Assembly: GCF_902706195.1 (NCBI RefSeq)
Contig: NZ_CACSJO010000007.1
Coordinates: forward strand, 62,001 to 126,000
Direction: 5' to 3'
DNA length: 64,000 nucleotides
DNA from: Novosphingobium sp. 18050
Lineage (GTDB): Bacteria; Pseudomonadota; Alphaproteobacteria; Sphingomonadales; Sphingomonadaceae
The notes under the pieces were generated by a model. It ran no database searches and was not told the origin of the DNA. It worked only from the letters and a program-made list of their open reading frames with translations. This document shows positions 16,672 to 25,725 of this stretch, in pieces. How positions within the stretch are numbered: position 1 is the stretch's first letter; each line of letters opens with the position of its first letter. Position numbers and translations under genes: made by a program.

Positions 16672-17070
16672 AGTCCGTCCTAACTCGCCTACTTCTCATA
16701 TTTGCTTAATTTCAGTCCGGTCATGAGCGATGCTGAAGCCCAATCAACGGATCGGCGACTTCTGTCTGGAGCGGACATCCATAAAGCGCAATCGAACGAC
16801 GACTCCGGTCGCGACCGGCCACTACCACCCTGCCCCGGCTCGGATTTCCGCCCTGAAAATGGACGTTCAACCAGGCAAATCCCACCGCTGATTCCAGCCA
16901 TCTGTTCATCATCGTTTCGCACGACGAAGTCCCTATTCGAACCGTGCGAGGACCCCAGTTAGCCAAGGCTCCCCACAAATCCGAAGACAGAAACTCGACG
17001 GCTATCGCTGTTTCAATTCGCTATGCCGGTCCAATGCGCGATCCGTTGCAACCAAAGCCTACCGATGCGA
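16672..17070. other. Intergenic stretch between the exported protein and the sulfatase
   Basis: About 400 bases with no RBS-supported gene. A minus-strand frame (16689-16922) is open but gives a Ser/Arg/Gly-rich product without family resemblance. The motif GGACGTTCA at 16861 resembles one found in two other gaps of this window and may mark old intergenic repeats. Confidence 0.35.
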
Positions 17071-19401
17071 TCACTCTAGCTTGATGTCGATCTGTTTGAT
17101 GGTCCCCGCAAAGTGGCTCTCCACCACGGTATAGTCGCCGTTCACCGGGGTAACTGTATCCATGCCCACGTCGAAGCCTTCGGTGTGAGACATCCAGCCG
17201 CGGATGGTGCGACCGATGCGCCCGCTGCCTACAGGCTTGCCATCGATGCTGATGGTGAGCGTGCCGCCCGCCCCCGGCTCCGCCTTGTCCGCCTTGAACG
17301 CTGCGGTGACCGTGTGCCGGCCGGCGCCGAGCGCACTGGTACCCCGGATGGTGAACTGGTCGGTGCCTACCGCATTGTAATGGAACACAGGCTTGCCCTC
17401 CTTGAGGTAAAAGGCATACCCGCCGAAGCGGCCGCCCTGCGTGACCAGGACGCCATGGGCGTTCCCGCCGACATCGACGTCCGCGTCGATGGTGAACGAC
17501 TTGCCGATGGTGTGCGGCGCCGCGTCCTCGTTCAGGTGGCTCATCGGGGCGCGATACACGAAATGGGTGCGATTGCCGCCCAGCGTCGGCCGGCCGGCCG
17601 CCCCTTGGCTGTAATCGTGGATCGGCAGGATGTGGTTGGCCGCCGCTTCCTTCCAGAAAAGGTCCTGCATTTCCTTGAGCTTGACCGGATTGCTGGCGGC
17701 TAGGTCGCGCGCCGTGGTGAAATCCTTGTCGAGGTTGAACAGTGTCCATTGACGACTCTCCGGTCCGACCCCCAGCTTGCGGTCCTCGCCGACGCCCACT
17801 TCCCAGGCCATGCGCTTGGGTAGCGTGCCGGCCATCCAGCCATCGTGATAGATGCCGAAGTTCTCCATCATCTCGTAGACTTGCGTGCGCCGATGCGAAG
17901 GGGCCCCGGGCGCGGCGAAGCTGTAGGCCAGGCTGATCCCATCGATCGGCTGCTGCTGGATGCCCTGCATCGTCGCGGGCGCCTTGATGCCAGCGGCTTC
18001 CAGAATGGTCGGCGCGATGTCGCTGACGTGGGCGTACTGGGTGCGGAAACTGCCCATGTCCTTGATGCGCGCGGGCCACGAGATGACCATGCCGTTGCGC
18101 GTGCCACCCGCCTGCGAGGCGATCTGCTTCCACCACGGATAGGGGCTGTTCATCGCCCAGGCCCAAGGAGCCGGAAAGTGGTTGTAGACGTTCGGCCCGC
18201 CAATATCGTCGTAGTGCGAGGCGAGTTCAGCGAAAGTCTCCTTATGACCGGTGATCGCCGATTGTTCGAAGGCCAGGCCATCGAGACCGCCTTCCGCGCT
18301 CGATCCGTTGTCGCCCTCGATGAAGACGATCATGGTGTTGTCGAGCTGGCCGCTGTCGCGCAGTGCCTGGATCACCCGCCCGGTCTGGTAGTCTGAATAG
18401 GCGACCGTCGCCGCGTAGGCCTCCATCAGCCGAGCGGACACCTTCTTGTGCTCGGCATCGAGAGAGTCCCAGGCCGGCAGCGACTCCGGGCGCGACGACA
18501 GGAGCGAATTCTTCGGGATCAGGCCCATGGCTTTCTGGCGCTCGAAGCTTTCCTCGCGCACCTTGTCCCAGCCCTGGTCGAACTTGCCCTTGAACTTGTC
18601 GAGCCATTCCTGGGGCGCATGGTGCGGCGTGTGCGCGGCGCCGGGAGCGTAGTACATGAAGAACGGCTTGTCGGGCGCGCTCGCCTGCTGGGCCTGGAGC
18701 CAGCCTATCGCGTGGTTGGCTATGTCCTTTTCGAAGTGATAAGTCGGATCATCGGGCTGTGCGACCGGCTTCTCGTTCTCGACGAGATTGGGGTTCCACA
18801 GGGAATTGTCGGCTGATAGAAAACCGTAGAAGTACTGGAAGCCGAGACCAGTTGGCCAGCGGTCGAACGGTCCGGCTGCGCTCATCTCCCATTCGGGCGT
18901 CAGGTGGCTCTTGCCCAGCATCGCTGTGTTGTACCCACCTTCCTTGAGCATTTCCGCGATCGTCGCAGCGGTCTTGGGAATCGCGGTGGTGTAGCCGTCA
19001 TAGCCGGTGGGCAGGTTGGTGACGTTGCCCATGTTGACGTTGTGCGGCTCGCGCCCGGTTAACAGCGAGGCGCGCGTGGGCGAACAGAGCGCGGTGGTGT
19101 TAAAACGGCTGTAACGCAGGCCTTTCTTGGCCAGGCCTTCGAAGGTCGGTGTCGAGACCGGCCCGCCGAACGCGCTGCTGACGCCGTAGCCGACGTCGTC
19201 GGTCATGATAACCAGCACGTTGGGCGCGCCCTTGGGAGCGGTGGGTTCGGACGGCCAGCGCGGGGCGTGGGTAGTCTCCGCCGTTGTGCCTACGGTATCA
19301 CCCGCCACTTGGCCCAGCACTGGCGATGCGCAAGCAAGCGCGGAAGAGGCGAGCAAGGCGGCCCAAAGGCGCGGCGATTTGGTCATGATCTCATCCTTCA
19401 T
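17071..19401 (-). CDS. Secreted arylsulfatase (formylglycine sulfatase)
   Basis: The product is 776 residues from ATG 19401, chosen because GGGAGGAGCG precedes it; earlier in-frame Mets lack an RBS. A signal peptide (WAALLASSALACASPVLG) is followed by the alkaline-phosphatase-superfamily core: metal Asp pair in NVLVIMTDDVGYG, the formylglycine site CSPTR with the modifiable Cys at residue 106, GKSHLTPEWEM, and HTPHHAPQEW. A C-terminal region beyond residue 550 (from about IGKSFTIDADV) resembles a concanavalin-type beta domain. It hydrolyses sulfate esters in the periplasm. It is downstream of a TonB receptor gene on the same strand, suggesting uptake of a sulfated substrate, and would need a formylglycine-generating enzyme not in this window. 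Confidence 0.93.
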   Translation of the reverse strand: MKDEIMTKSPRLWAALLASSALACASPVLGQVAGDTVGTTAETTHAPRWPSEPTAPKGAPNVLVIMTDDVGYGVSSAFGGPVSTPTFEGLAKKGLRYSRFNTTALCSPTRASLLTGREPHNVNMGNVTNLPTGYDGYTTAIPKTAATIAEMLKEGGYNTAMLGKSHLTPEWEMSAAGPFDRWPTGLGFQYFYGFLSADNSLWNPNLVENEKPVAQPDDPTYHFEKDIANHAIGWLQAQQASAPDKPFFMYYAPGAAHTPHHAPQEWLDKFKGKFDQGWDKVREESFERQKAMGLIPKNSLLSSRPESLPAWDSLDAEHKKVSARLMEAYAATVAYSDYQTGRVIQALRDSGQLDNTMIVFIEGDNGSSAEGGLDGLAFEQSAITGHKETFAELASHYDDIGGPNVYNHFPAPWAWAMNSPYPWWKQIASQAGGTRNGMVISWPARIKDMGSFRTQYAHVSDIAPTILEAAGIKAPATMQGIQQQPIDGISLAYSFAAPGAPSHRRTQVYEMMENFGIYHDGWMAGTLPKRMAWEVGVGEDRKLGVGPESRQWTLFNLDKDFTTARDLAASNPVKLKEMQDLFWKEAAANHILPIHDYSQGAAGRPTLGGNRTHFVYRAPMSHLNEDAAPHTIGKSFTIDADVDVGGNAHGVLVTQGGRFGGYAFYLKEGKPVFHYNAVGTDQFTIRGTSALGAGRHTVTAAFKADKAEPGAGGTLTISIDGKPVGSGRIGRTIRGWMSHTEGFDVGMDTVTPVNGDYTVVESHFAGTIKQIDIKLE

Positions 19402-19425
19402 GATGTTCGCTCCTCCCGCAAACAA

Positions 19426-19465
19426 AGGGGCTCCGGTTGTCACCGCGCTGGCGGCCGGAGCCCCT
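19426..19465 (-). terminator. Hairpin between the TonB receptor and sulfatase genes
   Basis: An 11-bp perfect inverted repeat (AGGGGCTCCGG at 19426-19436, CCGGAGCCCCT at 19455-19465) separated by 18 bases lies in the 83-base gap, reading toward the sulfatase. The following bases in the transcript are TTTGTTT, so it could be a leaky terminator or an mRNA-processing site that sets the receptor-to-sulfatase ratio. Confidence 0.55.
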
Positions 19466-19484
19466 CGAGGGGAGGATAAAGAAG

Positions 19485-22008
19485 TTAATAGCGGAAGGTG
19501 ACCTGGGCCTGGACGGTGCGTGGCAGGCTGGCGAAACCGGTCTGGTCAGCGATAACGCCAGCGTTAGTGCCGGTGCCCAACCCTGTATTGGGCGTGTCGT
19601 TTCCGCCGATCACGTAGAAGCGGTTGGTCAGGTTCTTGCCTATGAGCTGGAGCTGCCAGTGCTCGTCCGCCGTGGTGAACGAGATGGTGCCGTCCAGCGA
19701 CATGTAGCGCTTCTGCCGGGTATAGGGATTGCCAAAGGCAGTCGCGATGTAGCTTCCGCTGTAGCGCGCATCGAGGGCGAAAGCGGCCTTCGCCCCGCTC
19801 TCGAAGCGTGCCTCGTACGACGCGCCAAGGTTCCCTGTCCAGTCGGGCGCATTGGCAGTAGGCTGACCGCGTAGGTTCTGCCGGTTCGCAATGACGTCAG
19901 TAGCGGGATCGAACGGACGCGAGCCGTTGTTCGCTGCGACATAGACCAGATTGCAGCCCTGACCGCGCGTCTGGCCGGCCCAGCACGGGGCCCCCGGTGC
20001 ATCACCGTAGCGTGCCTGGTTGTAGTTCACACTGCCATGCAGATCAAAACCGTCGAGCGCGCGCGGTGCCACCTGAAATTCAAACTCGATGCCTTTCGTG
20101 CGAGCCGAGCCAGCGTTAATGGTAGTGAACGCGAAGATGTCCGACCGGAAGAAATCAAGCTGCAGGTTGCTATACTTGTAGTTGTACGCAGTCAGGTTGA
20201 GGCGCAGCTGGCGGTCAAGCCAAGGTCGTCTTGATGCCCGCTTCGAAGCCCTTGGCTTTCTCGGGATCGAATTCAAAATCGGCAAGGCCCGCGCTCGGGC
20301 TGTAGATGCCCGAATTCGAGAACCCGCCCGACTTGTAAGCCGTCTTGTAGGCACCGTAGATCGTGATGTCGCTGGTGGGCTTGTAGGTGATCGTGGCCTC
20401 GGGCGACCAGTCTTCGAAGTCCTGATTTGAGCGCAGCGTCACCCCCGGCAGAAAAATGCCCTGCGCCACCCGGATCGGATGCGAGTAGGGTTGGAGGAAG
20501 TAACTGTCCTTGCTCTCTGACGTATAACGAACGCCGCCAGCGATCTCGATCTGGTCGATGGGTCGGACGGTGAGCTGCCCGAACATCGCAAAGGTCGTCC
20601 CTTTGGTCTCCGAATCCTTCGAATTTGCAAGGTAGCGCCGGTAGTCCGGCGTCGCCGCGCTATTTTCCAAGCCGCCCGACGCGGTCCATGCGTCGTAATC
20701 CCGCATGGTCGACTGGTAATAGCCACCAACCATCGCGTCCCAGAAGCCGCCTAGGTTTGTCTGCGCACGAACTTCCTGCGAGAAAGCGTGCCAGCTCGAA
20801 TCCTCGGTGGCGAAGACGCCAGGGGCTCCGGCGCGCGATACACTATCGCCGTCGAACTGGAAGGTGTTGCGGTTCCAGTTGTAGTTGGTGACCGACGAGA
20901 CCGTAAGGTCGTCCATCGCCCATGTCACGCCCAGGTTTACCGCCCAGGACTTGTACTGGTTACCCGTTTGCCCATCGGCATTCGAATAGGGCAGGCTGGC
21001 AGCGATGTCGGTGGGCGTGCGGTTGGCCGATGAAGCGAAGCGCTTGCCGCAGGCGATGGCCGGGTTGCTGGCCAGTGCGCCCGTCGGGCAATAGTAGACA
21101 ACCGACCCGGCGGCGGGGTTGTTATTTTCGTTGATGCCGTAATTGGCCTTGAGCACAGCAATGAGAGTGTCGGTCGGCTCCCAATTGATTGTGCCGCGGA
21201 TGTAAGCCTCCTTGGCGCGGCCGTCGCCCGCTGGGCCCGAAGTGTGGACGGTCGTGGTGCCCGGGACCACCGTTGATGTGCGGTCAATCGTGGGATACGG
21301 CTGCGTCGTTCCAAGCTGCCTGTAATAGCCGTCGAACTGCTTGCTCGCGCGTGCTGCCACGCGAATGCCCAAGGTGTCGCTCAGCGGACTGGAGACGATC
21401 GCCTCGCCATAAACCTGTTTGGCGGCGAATTCGTAGCCAGCGCGAGCGATCACTTCAAGTTTGTCGCCTGGGTCGGCAGTGGTAATCGAGACCACCCCTG
21501 CAGTGGCATTCTTGCCGAAGAACAGCGCCTGTGGACCCTTGAGAATCTCCAGGCGGCCGAGGTCGAAGAAACCTTCATTGATCGTGCGCCCCTGCCCGTA
21601 ATAGGCGCCATCGACAATGACCGCGACCGACTGCTCCAGGCCGATCGAGGTGGTATTTGAACCAATACCGCGAAGCACCAGTGTGGCGCCCGAACCAGAA
21701 GGCGTGCGCCCGATCGAAAAAGAGGGGGTCTGCGCCGCGACACGCTCTAGGTTGCTGAGGTCGTACTGCTGCATACGCTCTGCACTGATCGCGACAACCG
21801 AAACCGGCACGTCCTGTGTCGTTTCCTGCCGCTTGCGAGCGGTAACGATGATGTCGCCTATACCGCCTTCCGGCGCCTGCTCAGCTTGTTCCGTCTGGGC
21901 CTGCACAACCGGAGCATGGACAAGGCTGATCCCGGCCGACGCGGCAAGAAGTGCTGCTCGGATCGAGGTGCGCTGGCGAACGGGTACGGCCCGGCTCTGT
22001 CGAGGCAT
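19485..22008 (-). pseudogene. TonB-dependent receptor, interrupted by a one-base insertion
   Basis: From ATG 22008 (GGGAGAA upstream) the frame gives a signal peptide, a TonB-box-like plug entry (GDIIVTARKRQETTQDVPVSV) and most of the barrel, then stops at 20215. The rest of the barrel continues in the neighbouring frame from 20219 to the final C-terminal RTVQAQVTFRY, ending in the aromatic residue typical of outer-membrane proteins. Removing one G of the GG pair at 20220-20221 restores GIKTTLLDRQLRLNLTAY exactly, giving about 840 residues, a normal receptor. Either the gene is broken in this strain or the read has an error. The companion sulfatase is intact. Confidence 0.8.
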
Positions 22009-22070
22009 GTCATGTTCTCCCAATCATTTTGCAGGCCGCGGTTGTTGCCCAGCCATTGATTGAAACATAC

Positions 22071-22089
22071 GCGTTAAAGGCTATAACGC
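22071..22089. promoter_or_regulatory. Perfect 19-bp palindrome, likely TetR operator
   Basis: GCGTTA-7-TAACGC, in the gap between the divergent TonB receptor and TetR genes, 62 bases upstream of the receptor start. Its symmetry and position fit an operator of the adjacent TetR-type repressor that would control both the receptor-sulfatase genes and itself. Not proven by sequence alone. Confidence 0.55.
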
Positions 22090-22192
22090 ACCTGTTTTAA
22101 TTGTTAGGCTAGCGGTCGTTTGACGCGCAGCGCCGTACAGCTCGCGTGCCTGTACGAAAGGAGAGTCTCATTCTGCTAGAACTGGAATTTGC

Positions 22193-22861
22193 TTGCGTCT
22201 CGTGTACGAAGCCCGGGTGATCGAGCCCTCCCTACCCTTTGCCGATGAGACCAAGCTGCGGATAATCGCGGCAGCCGAATCTCTTTATGCGCAGCGCTCG
22301 ATTGACAGTGTGTCATTCCGCGAGATCGCGCAGACCGCCGGCAACAAGAACACGAATGCAGTCCAGTATCACTTCGGCAACCGCGAGAAGCTGGTGCAGG
22401 CGATCTTCGCCTGGAGGGTGTGGCAGATGGAGGGACCGCGCGGTGCGGCTCTGGATCGAATTGAGCATAACGGGGAAATGTTTGACCTGCGCACGCTCAT
22501 GCGGATCCTGTGCGAGCCCGTCCTCGACCTGACGGACGACCAGGGGCGCCATACATACGCCGCATTCATGAGCAAGTACTTGCTCCAGCAGCGGCCCGCG
22601 GGGGTGCCGCACGCCGGTGACACTCGTCCCGATCTCAACCGAAATCTGCGGCGGATCCTCGATCGGATGAACGAGCTGGTCGGCGCAGAAGACCTGCATT
22701 TAGGCGATTATCGTATCGCTCTATCGTACCTCGTGGTCATCAACATGTTGGTCCTCTCGGACAATGAAGGCCTTCAGAAACACGACCCCGACCGATTCCG
22801 GAAGCGCTACGAGACCGCGCTCACCATGGCGGTCGCAGCATTAGAAAGTAGCTGCGCTTGA
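22193..22861 (+). CDS. TetR family transcriptional regulator
   Basis: The product is up to 222 residues. The N-terminal HTH is clear: KLRIIAAAESLYAQRSIDSV, then FREIAQTAGNKNTNAVQYHFGNREKLVQAIF. The C-terminal ligand domain is helical and unrecognised. The start is uncertain: TTG 22193, GTG 22202 and GTG 22217 are in frame and none has a strong RBS. It faces away from the TonB receptor-sulfatase genes, with a palindrome in between, so it probably represses their uptake and desulfation of a sulfated ligand. Confidence 0.88.
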   Translation: MRLVYEARVIEPSLPFADETKLRIIAAAESLYAQRSIDSVSFREIAQTAGNKNTNAVQYHFGNREKLVQAIFAWRVWQMEGPRGAALDRIEHNGEMFDLRTLMRILCEPVLDLTDDQGRHTYAAFMSKYLLQQRPAGVPHAGDTRPDLNRNLRRILDRMNELVGAEDLHLGDYRIALSYLVVINMLVLSDNEGLQKHDPDRFRKRYETALTMAVAALESSCA

Positions 22862-23301
22862 CGGGCCTGCTTAGAGGCTGCCTGTTGCCCTTACTGACGT
22901 TAGAATACGCACGCTGGCGCCAGACATAGCCATTAGATTTGATATTCGAGATCACGGCCCGACCCGCCCTGATTGTGGACGTTCGCAAGTCTAAAACGTC
23001 AACCCGAAACTGGACGTTCGTTCATGTGCCCTACGGATCAACTTGTTTGGATTCGGCATTTCAAAAATGCGATGCAAGGGCACCTCGGCCACCAACCGCG
23101 GAACGAGAACCGTGTGATAATACGCCTATTCAGCGAATAGTACATGTCCACCCGATGTCTTCAGTCGCTTGCGCTAAATTTTCCCAAGGTCAATCGTTAC
23201 ACCCAACAATACCTATCCCGATATTGCGGAGGTAGAGATCCGAATTCCTGATAGTTACAAGAGAATTTTTGTATTCAGGATGATATAAAAAAACAACGGC
23301 C
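22862..23301. other. AT-richer intergenic stretch downstream of the TetR gene
   Basis: About 440 bases between the converging TetR gene and the terminator of the leftward operon. Only short unsupported frames are present. It contains the motif GACGTTCGTTCA at 23013-23024, identical over 12 bases to one at 60772-60783 in another gap. Confidence 0.4.
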
Positions 23302-23337
23302 AAAAAAGGGGCTGGCTAAAGCTCATCTAGCCAGCCC
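23302..23337 (-). terminator. Rho-independent terminator of the 31.5-23.4 kb transcription unit
   Basis: On the minus strand, 10-bp stem GGGCTGGCTA/TAGCCAGCCC with a 9-base loop, followed at once by six T residues. It lies 30 bases after the last SDR stop, so it ends the leftward catabolic operon. Confidence 0.85.
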
Positions 23338-23366
23338 AGGAACCTCCCGGAGGGGAGATTGCTTGC

Positions 23367-24296
23367 TCATAAACTTTGGTTGGAGCGTGCTTGTCGCACC
23401 ATGTCAAAACTCCTCGTCATATGCTCGACAAAACCGTTCTCCACCGGGTGGAAGGTCCAGCGCTCGCTCTCGTCGCGGATGGCGTCCATGTCGGCGGCGA
23501 CCAGATCGATGGTCCATTCCGGCCGGTAGACGCCGCGCGTCTCGGTGATGAAGGCGCGGGCGATGCGGCCGCCCATCGAGACGTAGAGCTCGCCCGAGAC
23601 CGGGCAGCTCTCGTGCGCGAGCAGGCCGACCACCGGGGCGACCAGTTCGGGCCCCATCGGCGGGTACTGCGTCACGTCGAGCCCGTCCGCCATGCGCGTC
23701 ACGGCCCCCGGCAGGATCACGTTCGACTTCACGTCGCGGTCCGCGCCCTCGATCGCGATCATGTTGTTGAGGCCGATCATCGCCGACTTCGACATCGCAT
23801 AGTTCACGCCATGCGCGATCGAGTAGAGCCCGCCGATCGAGCCGCTGAGCACCACACGGCCATATCCCTCCGCCGCCATCCGCTCGAACGCGGGGCGCAC
23901 GACGTTGAAGGCGCCGAGCAGATGGACGTCGATCACCGCGCGGAAATCGTCGTGGCTGATCGCATCGAGCGGGCCGTAACGCACGTTGCCGGCGCTGTGG
24001 ATCAGCACGTCGATCCGCCCGAAGGCGTCGAGGGCGGCCTCGACGATCGCCTTGCCGCCTTCCGGCCTCGCGACGCTCTCGGCGCAGGCGACCGCCTCGC
24101 AGCCGGCGGCGCGCAGGGCCTGCGCGGCTTCCTCCGCCGGGCCGACATCGCTGCCCGAACCCGACATCGCGCTGCCGTTGTCGTTGACGACGATTTTCGC
24201 GCCGAGCGATCCCAGCAGTTGCGCATAAGCGAAGCCGAGGCCGCGCGCGCCGCCGGTGATGACGGCGACCCGGCCGTCGAAGCGGCGTTCACTCAT
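23367..24296 (-). CDS. Short-chain dehydrogenase/reductase (MFE-2-like)
   Basis: The product is 309 residues from ATG 24296, which overlaps the preceding SDR stop by 4 bases. It has the NAD-binding GGARGLGFAYAQ, an acidic patch with NDNGSA typical of the D-3-hydroxyacyl-CoA dehydrogenase part of MFE-2/17-beta-HSD4 enzymes, and a complete active site: Ser in VVLSGSIGG and Tyr/Lys in NYAMSKSA. The C-terminus is about 50 residues longer than a minimal SDR. It likely oxidises a 3-hydroxyacyl or alcohol intermediate. It is the last gene of the unit and, unlike its two upstream relatives, retains the catalytic Tyr. Confidence 0.9.
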   Translation of the reverse strand: MSERRFDGRVAVITGGARGLGFAYAQLLGSLGAKIVVNDNGSAMSGSGSDVGPAEEAAQALRAAGCEAVACAESVARPEGGKAIVEAALDAFGRIDVLIHSAGNVRYGPLDAISHDDFRAVIDVHLLGAFNVVRPAFERMAAEGYGRVVLSGSIGGLYSIAHGVNYAMSKSAMIGLNNMIAIEGADRDVKSNVILPGAVTRMADGLDVTQYPPMGPELVAPVVGLLAHESCPVSGELYVSMGGRIARAFITETRGVYRPEWTIDLVAADMDAIRDESERWTFHPVENGFVEHMTRSFDMVRQARSNQSL

Positions 24297-25171
24297 ACTG
24301 CACTCCATGTCGTATCGTCCGGTCCCCACAGCGGGGCCCCGCGGCTTTCGCGCAGCGACGGGATCGTGCGCCCGTCCTTGTCGGTCACGCCGTATTCGGC
24401 GGCCAGTTCGGCGTTGATGAAAGTGCCGCCCGATTTGGTCGCGACCCCGGGATCCATCGCCAGCGCCGCGATGACGCGCCCGGGAAACTCGGGCGAAGAG
24501 CCGACCGCGCTGTTGAGCTGGCTGGCCATGCCGGGCACCGCCTTGAGGTTCTCGGTCGCGCGCTCGGTATAAGTGAAGCCCTGCCAGAGCGAGACGGCGC
24601 TGACACCGGAGCCCTGCAGTTCGTGTGCCATGTCCCGCATCATCCGGTCGGTCGCGGTCTTGGTGACGCCGAACACGACGTCGTAGGTATAGGTCACGCC
24701 GACATAGCCCGAGAGCGCGGCGATCACCCCCGAGCCTTGCGGCACCATGATCCGCGCGGCATGCCAGGCGGCGACGAACGCCGCGCGGACGCCGGTGTCC
24801 CAGATCTGCCATTCGTCGGCGAGCGGCTTGTCCCAGAAACCGACACGCTGCGTCATCGAATCGGGAATGGCCATGGCGCTGTTGACGAGCAGGTCGAGCC
24901 GGCCCTCGTCGCGGCGGACCCGGTCGAACACCGCGGCGATCTGCGCATCGTCGAGCAGGTCCACGGCGACCGCCACGCCCTTGCCGCCGCGCGCATCGAC
25001 TTCGGCGACGGTTTCCTCCAGCGAACCGGGCAGCGCATGGCCGCCCGCGCTCACCGTGCGGCCGGTGACGTAGACCGTCGCCCCCTGCTCGGCGAGCGCC
25101 AGCGCGGTGCCCTTGCCGATGCCGCGGCTGGCGCCGGTGACGACCGCGACCTTGCCGGTCAGCGCGCCCAT
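24293..25171 (-). CDS. SDR (DHRS1-like), second copy, with Phe at the catalytic Tyr position
   Basis: The product is 292 residues starting at ATG 25171, which overlaps the SnoaL-like stop. The cofactor motif GASRGIGKGTA and the VTGRT NADP-type pocket are intact. At the active site the Ser is present (AALSGYVG) but the Tyr of YxxxK is replaced: the codon is TTC in VVFGVTKTATDR. It is a clear paralogue of the SDR at 25715-26611, sharing VFGxxK, YVTGRTV, AWHAARIM and the C-terminal pattern. The subfamily resembles animal DHRS1. If it is an enzyme, a neighbouring Tyr (in TYTYD) might donate the proton; otherwise it may be non-catalytic. Confidence 0.9.
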   Translation of the reverse strand: MGALTGKVAVVTGASRGIGKGTALALAEQGATVYVTGRTVSAGGHALPGSLEETVAEVDARGGKGVAVAVDLLDDAQIAAVFDRVRRDEGRLDLLVNSAMAIPDSMTQRVGFWDKPLADEWQIWDTGVRAAFVAAWHAARIMVPQGSGVIAALSGYVGVTYTYDVVFGVTKTATDRMMRDMAHELQGSGVSAVSLWQGFTYTERATENLKAVPGMASQLNSAVGSSPEFPGRVIAALAMDPGVATKSGGTFINAELAAEYGVTDKDGRTIPSLRESRGAPLWGPDDTTWSAV

Positions 25172-25725
25172 CAGGCCTTGCCCGGATTGGCGGGCGCGCG
25201 CCGGTTGGTCAGTGGGCGCTGGTAGGACGGATCGTCCTTGCTGCGCGAGGACACGCCGTTGACCGCGATGTCGGGCACGTCGGCGAAGGGGATCGGCATC
25301 GGCGGCGGCAGGCAGCCCCATTCGATCAAGTTGGTGCGCAGCGCGATCTTCCACGCGCCGCCGCGCCGCTCCAGCCGGTCGATGTAGCGGCCGCCCGCGA
25401 TCCACAGGCTCTCGTCGCGGTTGCGGCCGACGAATTGGTAGTAGGTTTCCGAATGCGCGGTGTCGCCGTCGAGGTCGATGGTCGTCTGCAGCAGCGCGTG
25501 ATGGGTCACGATCTGCCCCGCCTCGTGCATCGGCACCGCCCAGTCCCAGCATTCTGCGGCGCTGCCCACGAACGGGCCGGCGGCCATTTCGGCATCGTCC
25601 CAGAAGGCCGAGAGGTATATGGCGCGGTCGAAGCGGTCCATGCCGCGCGAGAAGCGCGCGAGGCATTCGTGGATGTCTTGCTTGTCGAGCAGTGCGTCTA
25701 TGCGTGCAGCCCGTTCACTTGCCAC
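25171..25725 (-). CDS. SnoaL-like (NTF2-fold) protein, second copy
   Basis: The product is 184 residues. I chose the GTG at 25725 because GGAGG lies 9 bases upstream; longer frames would run deep into the previous SDR. The NTF2/SnoaL_4 fold is shown by DALLDKQDIHECLARFSRGMDR, then SAFWDDAEM, HHALLQTTIDLDGDTAHSE and GGRYIDRLERRGGAWKI. Such proteins act as dehydratases, isomerases or ring-hydroxylation accessory folds. It overlaps the upstream SDR by 11 bases and is a paralogue of the SnoaL gene at 26608. Confidence 0.85.
   Translation of the reverse strand: MASERAARIDALLDKQDIHECLARFSRGMDRFDRAIYLSAFWDDAEMAAGPFVGSAAECWDWAVPMHEAGQIVTHHALLQTTIDLDGDTAHSETYYQFVGRNRDESLWIAGGRYIDRLERRGGAWKIALRTNLIEWGCLPPPMPIPFADVPDIAVNGVSSRSKDDPSYQRPLTNRRAPANPGKA

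Noticed and set aside
16689..16922. Minus-strand frame between the exported protein and the sulfatase
   Set aside because: Short, Ser/Arg/Gly-rich, without start signal or family.
20184..20240. Programmed frameshift in the TonB receptor
   Set aside because: No slippery heptamer and no downstream stem; a plain one-base insertion or read error explains it better.
22939..23235. Plus-strand frame after the TetR gene
   Set aside because: Starts at TTG without an RBS, low-complexity composition, no family.
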